This document shows positions 42,273-48,085 of a stretch of DNA of 48,085 nt, one piece after another (the first letter of the stretch is position 1; every line of letters begins with the position of its first letter). Both the position numbers and the translations under genes were made by a program. The notes beneath the pieces are model-generated. The model was not told the DNA's origin, ran no database searches, and saw only the letters and a program-made list of their open reading frames with translations. The DNA comes from Acidimicrobiales bacterium (GTDB lineage: Bacteria; Actinomycetota; Acidimicrobiia; Acidimicrobiales; MedAcidi-G1): NCBI GenBank assembly GCA_014239855.1, contig JAAZXY010000012.1, forward strand, positions 1 through 48,085. The letters run 5' to 3'.

Positions 42273-42941
42273 ATGGCGATCGAGGTCGAGACCAAGGACT
42301 GCACGATGCTCGGGGATGCCGAGATCGAGGAGATGGCCGATCTGTGCGCCGAGGGGCCGAACCCGTTCGGCATCGGCCTCATCTCCAAGCAGACCGAGGA
42401 GTGGGTCCTCATCAGCACCGCCCGTGAGGGTGGCCGGCTGAAGGGCTTCGCCTTCTTCACCCTGGAGCGCATCGGCGGCACCCCGGCGGTCATCGTCGGC
42501 CTGGCCTCCATCCACCGGACGTCCAAGCGCGACACCGTGCTGCGGGCACTCACCGGCGAGCAGCTCCGTCGGGCCGTGATGGCCTTCCCCGACGAGGACG
42601 TCGTGGTCGGCACCCGCTTCAACGAGGTGTCCGGCTTCGAGGCCCTCAAGGGCCTGACCGACATCGTTCCCCGTCCCGGCCACAAGGCATCGGGCGAGGA
42701 GCGGGCGTGGGGTCGGCGCTTCGTGAAGCGTTTCGGCCTTTCGACGCTGGCCTACCAGGAGAAGCGGTTCACCTCGCCCGGCAAGAGCTTTCCGGCCTGC
42801 GTGTTCGATCACACCAGCCTCAAGGCCGACTCGGTCGACGCTGACGTGGTGGCCTTCTTCGACGAGCTGGATCCGTCGGCCGGCGACGTGCTGATCGGTA
42901 CGGGCTGGGCACTGGCCGAGGACCTCGAGAAGCTCTCCTGA
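42273..42941 (+). CDS. Conserved-looking cytoplasmic protein, unknown function
   Basis: A 222-residue protein with no family that I recognise. It begins MAIEVETKDCTMLGDAEIEE and has a mixed alpha/beta pattern (LKGFAFFTLERIGGTPAVIVGLASI is a possible strand pair like an N-acyltransferase core, but no acetyl-CoA loop is clear). No signal peptide or membrane helix. GGAGG at 42259-42263 supports the ATG; the frame is open 33 codons further upstream but that part is not protein-like. It lies between dnaE and a nitroreductase. Confidence 0.75.
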   Translation: MAIEVETKDCTMLGDAEIEEMADLCAEGPNPFGIGLISKQTEEWVLISTAREGGRLKGFAFFTLERIGGTPAVIVGLASIHRTSKRDTVLRALTGEQLRRAVMAFPDEDVVVGTRFNEVSGFEALKGLTDIVPRPGHKASGEERAWGRRFVKRFGLSTLAYQEKRFTSPGKSFPACVFDHTSLKADSVDADVVAFFDELDPSAGDVLIGTGWALAEDLEKLS

Positions 42942-42969
42942 GCCGGCCCGGCGCGAGCCGGACCACCCC

Positions 42970-43572
42970 ATGACCGTTTCCGACGCCCTGAGGGATCGAC
43001 GGTCCTGTCGTTCCTTCGCTGATCGCCCGTTGGCGCCCGGTCTCCTGGCCGGGCTCGTCGACCGGGCCCGCCGCACTCCGACGGCCGGCAACTGCCAGGG
43101 CGTCGAGTTTCTGGTGCTGGAAGGCAATGACGTCGCCACCTACTGGGAGACCACCCTGACCGCTGAGCGTCGGGTCGACTTCCCGTGGCCCGGCCTGCTG
43201 GTGGCCCCGGCCCTCGTGGTGCCGTGGGGGGTTCCCGACCGTTACGTGGCCCGGTACGCCGAGGCCGACAAGGCGCGGGCCGGCCTGGGTGACTCGTCCG
43301 ATGACTGGTCGGTGCCCTACTGGTTGACCGATGCCGCCTTCGCCGCCATGGCCCTCCAACTGCTGGCTGTCGAGGAGGGCCTCGGCTGCTGCTTCTTCGG
43401 CCTGTTCGACCATGAGACCGCGGTGGCCGAACGCTTCAATGTGCCCGAAGGGGCGCGGGCCGTCGGCACCATTGCCCTCGGCCACCCGGACCCGACGTCG
43501 GCCAGGGTCAGCGGCTCGGTGGGGCGTGGGCGTCGCCCGCTCGACGAGGTTCTCCACCGCGGTGCGTGGTGA
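42970..43572 (+). CDS. Nitroreductase family protein
   Basis: A 200-residue FMN-dependent nitroreductase-fold protein: ALRDRRSCRSFADRPL with the FMN-phosphate arginines, RARRTPTAGNCQGVEFLVL, AFAAMALQLLAVEEGLGCCFFG and VGTIALGHP. Substrate unknown; family members reduce nitro groups, quinones or flavins, and some are dehalogenases or BluB-like. It starts 28 bases after the unknown gene. No clear ribosome-binding site. Confidence 0.87.
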   Translation: MTVSDALRDRRSCRSFADRPLAPGLLAGLVDRARRTPTAGNCQGVEFLVLEGNDVATYWETTLTAERRVDFPWPGLLVAPALVVPWGVPDRYVARYAEADKARAGLGDSSDDWSVPYWLTDAAFAAMALQLLAVEEGLGCCFFGLFDHETAVAERFNVPEGARAVGTIALGHPDPTSARVSGSVGRGRRPLDEVLHRGAW

Positions 43573-43634
43573 TCCGCTGCCGGATCGACCGGGAGATCGG
43601 CGGGGCGAGGGTGACGGACGCCCGGTGGGCCCGG

Positions 43635-43665
43635 TTGCGACCGCCGACGGGCGTACCGGTACCGT
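43635..43665 (+). promoter_or_regulatory. Candidate leaderless promoter for the DUF35 gene
   Basis: TTGCGA at 43635-43640 and TACCGT at 43660-43665, spacer 19 bases. TACCGT ends 6 bases before the ATG at 43672. This is the one leaderless candidate in the window with a recognisable -35 box. Confidence 0.5.
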
Positions 43666-43671
43666 CCGGGC

Positions 43672-44097
43672 ATGAGCGACGACACCACTGAGGACGCCCC
43701 GGTCATTCCCGAGCGCCTGCCCATAGTCGACTACCTGCAGTTGGGCGACGACCCCCACCTACTGGCCAACGAGTGCACCGACTGCGGTGCCCGGTACTTC
43801 GACCGGCGAAACGCCTGCGCGAAGTGCGGCAAGGCCGAGTTCACCCCTTCGAGGGTGGCCGACGACGCCGTCCTGAAGTCCTTCAGCATCGTGCACCGTG
43901 CGGCGCCCGGCATCCCGGTGCCCTATGTCTCGGCCATTGTCGAGACCGGTGACGGAACCTCGGTACGGGCCAACGTGGTCGGCCTGGACGATCCGATGAC
44001 CGCTGAGTTGGGCATGAACCTGGTGTTCACCACCTACGGGTGCGGAACGGACGACAACGGAACCGAGTGCGTGGCCTTCGGCTACGCCGCGGCCTGA
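43672..44097 (+). CDS. DUF35 OB-fold/zinc-ribbon protein, acyl-CoA partner type
   Basis: A 141-residue protein with an N-terminal rubredoxin-like zinc ribbon (CTDCGARYFDRRNACAKC, two CxxC pairs) and a C-terminal OB fold (VLKSFSIVHRAAPGIPVPYVSA). DUF35 proteins form complexes with thiolase-like or hydratase partners and bind acyl-CoA, for example ChsH2 with Ltp2 in steroid side-chain cleavage. The thiolase gene follows after 33 bases, fitting a two-protein complex. Confidence 0.87.
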   Translation: MSDDTTEDAPVIPERLPIVDYLQLGDDPHLLANECTDCGARYFDRRNACAKCGKAEFTPSRVADDAVLKSFSIVHRAAPGIPVPYVSAIVETGDGTSVRANVVGLDDPMTAELGMNLVFTTYGCGTDDNGTECVAFGYAAA

Positions 44098-44130
44098 CCC
44101 CCGAAGAACGACGAACGAGAGGCATCGAAG

Positions 44131-45324
44131 ATGAGCGACGCAGTGTGGGTGCTCGGCACGAGCATGACCCGATTCGGACGGTACCCCGACCTGGATGCCG
44201 TGGACCTGGCCTCACAGGCCTGCATGGACGCCATGGTCGACGGCGGAGTGACCATCCACGACATGGACATCCTGGCGGCCGGAACCCTGTTCCAGCAGGG
44301 CGGCATGGGCCAGCGGGTCCAGAAGCAGATCGGCCAGACCGGCATCCCCGTGTACAACGTGACCAACGCGTGTGCCACCGGCGCCACGGCCATCCGGACC
44401 GCGCACCTGGCCATCAAGGCCGGTGAGGCCGAGATGGGCCTGGCCGTCGGTGTGGAGCAGATGGGCAAGATGGGCCTTCTGCGGGGCGGCGCCAAGGACG
44501 ACACCAATGTCTACGAGCCGGCTGGGCGCTTCGGTGCGGTCACCCCGATCGACGGCATCCTCGGCACCGAGACCATGCCGGGTGTGTTCGCCCAGGCGGG
44601 CATGGGGTACGCCTACGAGAACGACGGGGTGGGCTTCGAGCAGTTCGCCAAGGTGGCCTACAAGAACCACCTGCACTCGACGCTCAACCCGCTGGCCCAG
44701 TACCGCAAGGAGTTCTCCATGGAGGAGATCATGGGCTCACCGGTGCAGAGCTACCCCAACACCCTGCTCATGTGCTGCCCGACCGGTGACGGTGCGGCGG
44801 CCGCCGTGCTGGTTTCCGAGGAGAAGCTGCGTTCGATGCCCAGCGAGGTGCAGAAGCGGGCCGTGAAGATTTCGGCATCGGTGCTGACCAGCGACCCGTG
44901 GGTGGAGAGCGGCCAGGTCCAGCCTGACGTGAACACGTTGACCCGCAACGCGGCCGCCCAGGCCTACGAGACGGCCGGGATCGGCCCCGAGGACCTCGAC
45001 CTGGTCGAACTCCACGACTGCTTCGCCACCGCCGAGCTCATCCACTACGACAACCTCGGCCTGTGCGAGCGGGGCGGGGCCGGCGACTTCATCGATTCGG
45101 GCGCGCCGTTCCGCGACGGCCGGATCCCGGTGAACGTGTCGGGTGGCCTGATCTCCAAGGGGCATCCCATTGGCGCCACCGGAGTGGCCAACGTCTACGA
45201 GGTCACCACCCACCTGCGTGGCGAGGCCGGCGACCGTCAGGTCGAGGGAGCCAAGGTGGGCCTGGCCCACGTCATCGGCCTCGGCTCGGCCTGCGGCATC
45301 CACATCCTCGAGAAGGCCGCCTGA
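44131..45324 (+). CDS. Thiolase family protein (SCP-x/lipid-transfer thiolase type)
   Basis: A 397-residue thiolase-fold enzyme: nucleophile Cys in NACATGATAIR, ELHDCFATAE, SGGLISKGHPIGATG with the catalytic His, and a closing Cys in GLGSACGIHIL. Retained Cys/His/Cys residues suggest real thiolase chemistry rather than the aldolase variant. It partners a DUF35 protein directly upstream. Substrate unknown; sterol, branched or long-chain acyl-CoA are candidates. The ribosome-binding site is GAGAGG at 44117-44122. Confidence 0.88.
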   Translation: MSDAVWVLGTSMTRFGRYPDLDAVDLASQACMDAMVDGGVTIHDMDILAAGTLFQQGGMGQRVQKQIGQTGIPVYNVTNACATGATAIRTAHLAIKAGEAEMGLAVGVEQMGKMGLLRGGAKDDTNVYEPAGRFGAVTPIDGILGTETMPGVFAQAGMGYAYENDGVGFEQFAKVAYKNHLHSTLNPLAQYRKEFSMEEIMGSPVQSYPNTLLMCCPTGDGAAAAVLVSEEKLRSMPSEVQKRAVKISASVLTSDPWVESGQVQPDVNTLTRNAAAQAYETAGIGPEDLDLVELHDCFATAELIHYDNLGLCERGGAGDFIDSGAPFRDGRIPVNVSGGLISKGHPIGATGVANVYEVTTHLRGEAGDRQVEGAKVGLAHVIGLGSACGIHILEKAA

Positions 45325-45352
45325 CCGGATCGGCAAGGTCCCCCGGCGGCCT

Positions 45353-45676
45353 CTATTCGCCCCCGTATTCGCCCCCGCCACCACCCAGCCCGAACAGGTC
45401 GTCGGCCCACGGGGCGCCGTAGTTCCACCGGTCCATCATCCGGCGGGCCAGGGCCTCGGTGGACGGTACGCCGGGACCGCCGAGTTCGGCCCACTTCCCG
45501 ACGTGGGCGTGGCGGAACTCCTTGAACGCCACCCGGTCGATCCGCGGGTCGACCGGGCTGGCGCCCAGGGCCAGGTGGGCCTCGGCTGACCGTCGGGCGT
45601 ACCGACGCGCCACGAGGAGGAAACCCGCCACCAGCGCAGCAATGGCGATTCCCGCCCCGAGGGCCAGGACCATCAT
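45353..45676 (-). CDS. Small membrane-anchored protein, unknown function
   Basis: A 107-residue protein with an N-terminal membrane helix (VLALGAGIAIAALVAGFLLVA), a basic stretch, a soluble Trp-containing region and a Gly-rich tail ending GGGGGEYGGE. No family recognised. GGGAGG sits about 6 bases before ATG 45676; ATG 45673 is also possible. The TAG stop is 28 bases from the convergent thiolase stop. Confidence 0.65.
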   Translation of the reverse strand: MMVLALGAGIAIAALVAGFLLVARRYARRSAEAHLALGASPVDPRIDRVAFKEFRHAHVGKWAELGGPGVPSTEALARRMMDRWNYGAPWADDLFGLGGGGGEYGGE

Positions 45677-45724
45677 CGGCCGCCTCCCGTCAACCGGGCT
45701 GGCCTCTGACGACGGGGCGTGGGA

Positions 45725-46132
45725 CTACTTCCACTCCCAGAGGTCCCAGGTGGCGTTGCCCTCGGGATCGACGATCCAGTCGTAGACCACAGCGACACCG
45801 GCGAGAGCGGCCAGTGACGGGGCGGAGGGCTCGAAGTAGACGACGCCCTTGAACGACATGCCACCGTCCTCGGTGGGCGAGCCGGTGCCGGTGGCCCGGA
45901 AGGTGGCCACGCCGTCGGCGGTCATCAGGACCCCGGCGTTGGGGCACTCGCCGTAGAAGGAACCATCGGCTCGCATGGTCGCCGAGTAGGTGGCGAAGCA
46001 GATGACCTCCGCTCCGACAAGGGTGCCGGTGGTGCCGTCCACCGTCGTCTCCAAGGTCGGGAATCCGCCGACCGCCGGAAGGGCCTTCATCGAGGTGGGG
46101 CCCGAAAGCGTCCCGAGGTGTTCACCCAACAT
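45725..46132 (-). CDS. Conserved-looking protein, unknown function
   Basis: A 135-residue protein rich in beta strand: VICFATYSATMRADGSFYGECPNAG, MTADGVATFRATG, GMSFKGVVYFEPS and DWIVDPEGNATWDLWEWK. The pattern suggests a small beta barrel or lipocalin/cyclase-like fold, but no family is assigned. No signal peptide or membrane helix. GGAG at about 7 bases supports ATG 46132. The next gene on this strand starts 48 bases after its stop. Confidence 0.7.
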   Translation of the reverse strand: MLGEHLGTLSGPTSMKALPAVGGFPTLETTVDGTTGTLVGAEVICFATYSATMRADGSFYGECPNAGVLMTADGVATFRATGTGSPTEDGGMSFKGVVYFEPSAPSLAALAGVAVVYDWIVDPEGNATWDLWEWK

Positions 46133-46169
46133 GTATCACTCCATTCATTCCGTCGGAGCATGCCCGCCT

Positions 46170-46197
46170 GGCAGACCGCCCGCCCGGGCGCTCTGCC
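46170..46197 (-). terminator. Hairpin downstream of the MFS gene
   Basis: GGCAGA (46170-46175) pairs with TCTGCC (46192-46197), with an inner GCCC/GGGC stem. It lies between the MFS stop and the 135-residue gene. No U-tract, so termination is likely only if GC hairpins suffice here. Confidence 0.4.
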
Positions 46198-46264
46198 CGT
46201 TGACAGCGAAGATAGGTGGAGGGGGGGGTCGGCGCCAGTTCGGCCGACGACGCGCCCGGTGGGG

Positions 46265-47473
46265 TCATGGGTGGGTGGCGGCGGGAGCAGGTGCGTCATC
46301 GATGACCAGGTGGAGGAGCGCACCCAGTACGCCGAGGGCCGCCTGCACCCACCACCAGGCCTCGTAGGACCCGGTGGCATCGCGAACCCAGCCGCCACCG
46401 GCGATGCCGGCGAACGCTCCGATCTGGTGGCTCAGGAAGGCGATCCCGAACAGCGTCCCGGCGTGGGCCACCCCGAACTGGGCCATCACGACCCCCGAGG
46501 TCAGCGGCACCGTGGACAGCCAGAGCAGGCCCATCAGGCCTCCGAAGGCCAGCGACGTCGGGGAACTCGGCGGGAGAATGATGAACGCGGCGATGACCAC
46601 GGCCCGGAGCCCGTAGATGAGCGAAAGCAGGCGTGTGCGGCTGTGGATGGCCCCGAGCGCACCGGCTCCCAGGGAGCCGACCACGTTGAAGAGCCCGATG
46701 AAGGCCAGCGTCAGGGCCCCGATGGCCGCCGTCTGGCCGACGTCGTCCAGGTGCTTGGGGAGGTGGACGCCGATGAAGGACACGTGGAAGCCGCAGACGA
46801 AGAATCCGATGACCAACAGGACGTAGCTGCGATGACCTGCCGCCCGCCGGAGGGTGACTGTCAACATCTCGCTACCCGGTGTATTCCCGCCCCCGGGCTC
46901 CACCCGGATGGGCAGGCAGAACACCGCCATGGTGCCGACGATTGCCGCGCCCAGAAGAAGAGCGGTTCGCCAACCGGCGACGTCGATGGCCACGCTCATC
47001 AGGGGGACGAACAGGAACTGGCCGATCGAACCGGCGGCCGTGGCGATCCCCAGGGCCATGGAACGACGCTCCTCGGGGGCCAGGCGTCCGACGGCTGACA
47101 GCACCACGGTGAACGATGCGCCAGCCATGCCCACTCCGGTCAGGAAGCCCGAGAGGTGCAACCCGGCGGGGCCGTTGGATCCGGCCATCACCACCATCCC
47201 GAGCAGGTAGAACATCGCACCGCCAGCAATGGCCCGGCGTGTCCCGTAGCGATCTGCCAACCCGCCGGCCACCGGCTGACCGACACCCCAGGTCAGGCCC
47301 TGAATGGCCATGGCCAGACCGAACGTGCCCGCACCAATACCCAGGTCGTCGGTGACCGGATCGAGGAACAGGCCCATGGACGCCCGGATACCCATGGCGA
47401 TGGCCGTGATGGCGCTTCCGGCCACCAGGACGGTCAGGAAAGCAGAACGCTGAGCGCTCCCGGGGGTCGTCAT
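46265..47473 (-). CDS. MFS transporter
   Basis: A 402-residue major facilitator with 12 predicted membrane helices. The cytoplasmic loop 2-3 motif is present (GGLADRYGTRRAI), and the halves are linked by a loop near residue 200. Overall resembles the oxalate/monocarboxylate-type (OFA-like) branch, but substrate cannot be assigned. ATG 47473; no strong ribosome-binding site. No regulator gene is adjacent. Confidence 0.9.
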   Translation of the reverse strand: MTTPGSAQRSAFLTVLVAGSAITAIAMGIRASMGLFLDPVTDDLGIGAGTFGLAMAIQGLTWGVGQPVAGGLADRYGTRRAIAGGAMFYLLGMVVMAGSNGPAGLHLSGFLTGVGMAGASFTVVLSAVGRLAPEERRSMALGIATAAGSIGQFLFVPLMSVAIDVAGWRTALLLGAAIVGTMAVFCLPIRVEPGGGNTPGSEMLTVTLRRAAGHRSYVLLVIGFFVCGFHVSFIGVHLPKHLDDVGQTAAIGALTLAFIGLFNVVGSLGAGALGAIHSRTRLLSLIYGLRAVVIAAFIILPPSSPTSLAFGGLMGLLWLSTVPLTSGVVMAQFGVAHAGTLFGIAFLSHQIGAFAGIAGGGWVRDATGSYEAWWWVQAALGVLGALLHLVIDDAPAPAATHP

Positions 47474-47537
47474 CCGATCATCGCAGGGACTACGGATCGA
47501 CGAACAGAGAGGGTGTTGTCCGGGAGGGGATCGCGGC

Positions 47538-48085
47538 TCAGCACCAGTCGAGGCGCCGGCCGGAGAGCAGGATCAGGTCGGTCAGCGGGTCACCGGTCGG
47601 CTCGACGGCCGCTTCGGCGAAGCGGGTGTGGCCGCCAGCGTCGGTGGCCCGGACCCGGGGCACGAAGTCGGTGGCGAAGGCGAGCACCCGTTCGGCCTGG
47701 TCGGTGCCGATGCCATGGTCCACGCCGAGCGCCTCGGCCAGGTCCCACGTGTTCAGCGTGGAGTCCATGGCCCGGAGGTTGGCCTGGTCGGTCATGCCCA
47801 TGGGTGCGCCGAGCGGACCCGGGGCCTGGGCGTCGGGATCGTTGGCCCGGAAGGCGGTGAAGAAGTCGGCGGCTGCCGCGGCATGACTGGCCCCGGGATC
47901 GTCACCGGCCACCTGCTTGGGGAAGAGGATGTCCAGCTCCGGGCCGGGCGCCTCGCCGCGCATGATGCAGGTCATCAGCAGGTGAGAAGTGACCATCTTG
48001 TCGACGAGGGTGGCCACCGTCCATCCCTCGCACGGACACGGGCCGTCACGCTCTGGACCCACGTGCTCCATGACGGCCTGGGCGC
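47538..48085 (-). CDS. DinB-fold mycothiol-dependent/TIGR03086-like protein (partial, 5' end outside window)
   Basis: At least 182 residues to the window edge. CPCEGWTVATLVDKMVTSHLL matches the PCEGW(x)VxxLVxHxV motif of TIGR03086 and mycothiol maleylpyruvate isomerase N-terminal (DinB-fold) proteins. The His-rich metal site appears as STLNTWDLAEALG. The frame stays open beyond ATG 48071 to the last base, and the motif normally follows 20-30 residues, so the start is probably outside. Real substrate unknown; supports a mycothiol-making host. Confidence 0.75.
   Translation of the reverse strand, partial: AQAVMEHVGPERDGPCPCEGWTVATLVDKMVTSHLLMTCIMRGEAPGPELDILFPKQVAGDDPGASHAAAAADFFTAFRANDPDAQAPGPLGAPMGMTDQANLRAMDSTLNTWDLAEALGVDHGIGTDQAERVLAFATDFVPRVRATDAGGHTRFAEAAVEPTGDPLTDLILLSGRRLDWC

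Noticed and set aside
46200-46205. TTGACA as a plus-strand -35 box
   Set aside because: No matching -10 box at the right distance and no plus-strand gene follows.

Overview
The window looks like chromosomal DNA of a high-GC actinobacterium. The evidence is GC-rich codon use, frequent GTG/TTG starts, an MtrAB-like two-component system followed by a GerMN lipoprotein, a PimB'-type mannosyltransferase, a DUF3040 protein, a DivIVA/Wag31-type protein, a bacterial proteasome activator (Bpa/PafE) and a mycothiol-type DinB-fold protein. The gene set would fit an Acidimicrobiia-like lineage, but that is inference; the sequence alone does not fix the taxon. I saw no tRNA, rRNA, CRISPR array, integrase or transposase.

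Layout. (1) 1-4189, plus strand: the end of an unidentified gene, queG, a PimB'-like glycosyltransferase, an SRPBCC protein and an AlaC-type aminotransferase. A GC hairpin separates these from the convergent block. (2) 4228-11839, minus strand, read right to left: small membrane protein, inositol-monophosphatase family enzyme, three glycan genes of visibly lower GC (FkbM methyltransferase, nucleotide-sugar dehydratase, GT4 glycosyltransferase), then response regulator, histidine kinase and a short GerMN lipoprotein resembling MtrA-MtrB-LpqB. (3) 11887-16211, plus strand: Nudix hydrolase, DNA polymerase IV, DUF3040 membrane protein, ROK kinase, a small protein and a lipoate-ligase family protein.

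(4) 16296-36280, plus strand: the division and cell wall (dcw) cluster mraZ-rsmH-ftsL-ftsI-murE-mraY-murD-ftsW-murG-murC-murB-ftsQ-ftsZ, then pgeF, yggS, sepF, yggT, divIVA, a DksA-like protein, lspA and an rluD-type pseudouridine synthase. From rsmH to ftsQ the genes overlap or abut by 1-8 bases. murF, normally between murE and mraY, is missing and murE overlaps mraY directly. Upstream of mraZ there is a three-repeat TGGGN operator of the type bound by MraZ. Upstream of ftsZ there is a sigma-70-type promoter and a repeat/palindrome element.

(5) 36313-48085: a divergent pair (Rrf2 regulator and a type I phosphodiesterase), bpa, dnaE, an unknown protein, a nitroreductase, a DUF35/thiolase pair, then on the minus strand two small unknown proteins, an MFS transporter and a DinB-fold protein cut by the window edge. 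Several gene starts in this window are preceded by TANNNT at 6-9 bases from the start codon with no Shine-Dalgarno sequence, suggesting that leaderless transcripts are common here.

Together, blocks 4 and 5 make lipid-linked peptidoglycan precursor, build the septal synthase (FtsW-FtsI-FtsL-FtsQ) and place the Z ring (FtsZ-SepF, with DivIVA at the poles). The MtrAB-like system in block 2 is a plausible regulator of the same process. No clearly new multi-gene system was found. The best leads are the missing murF, the minimal LpqB-like module carrying a glycan island, the histone-tailed DksA-like protein without its zinc cysteines, and the leaderless promoter pattern.
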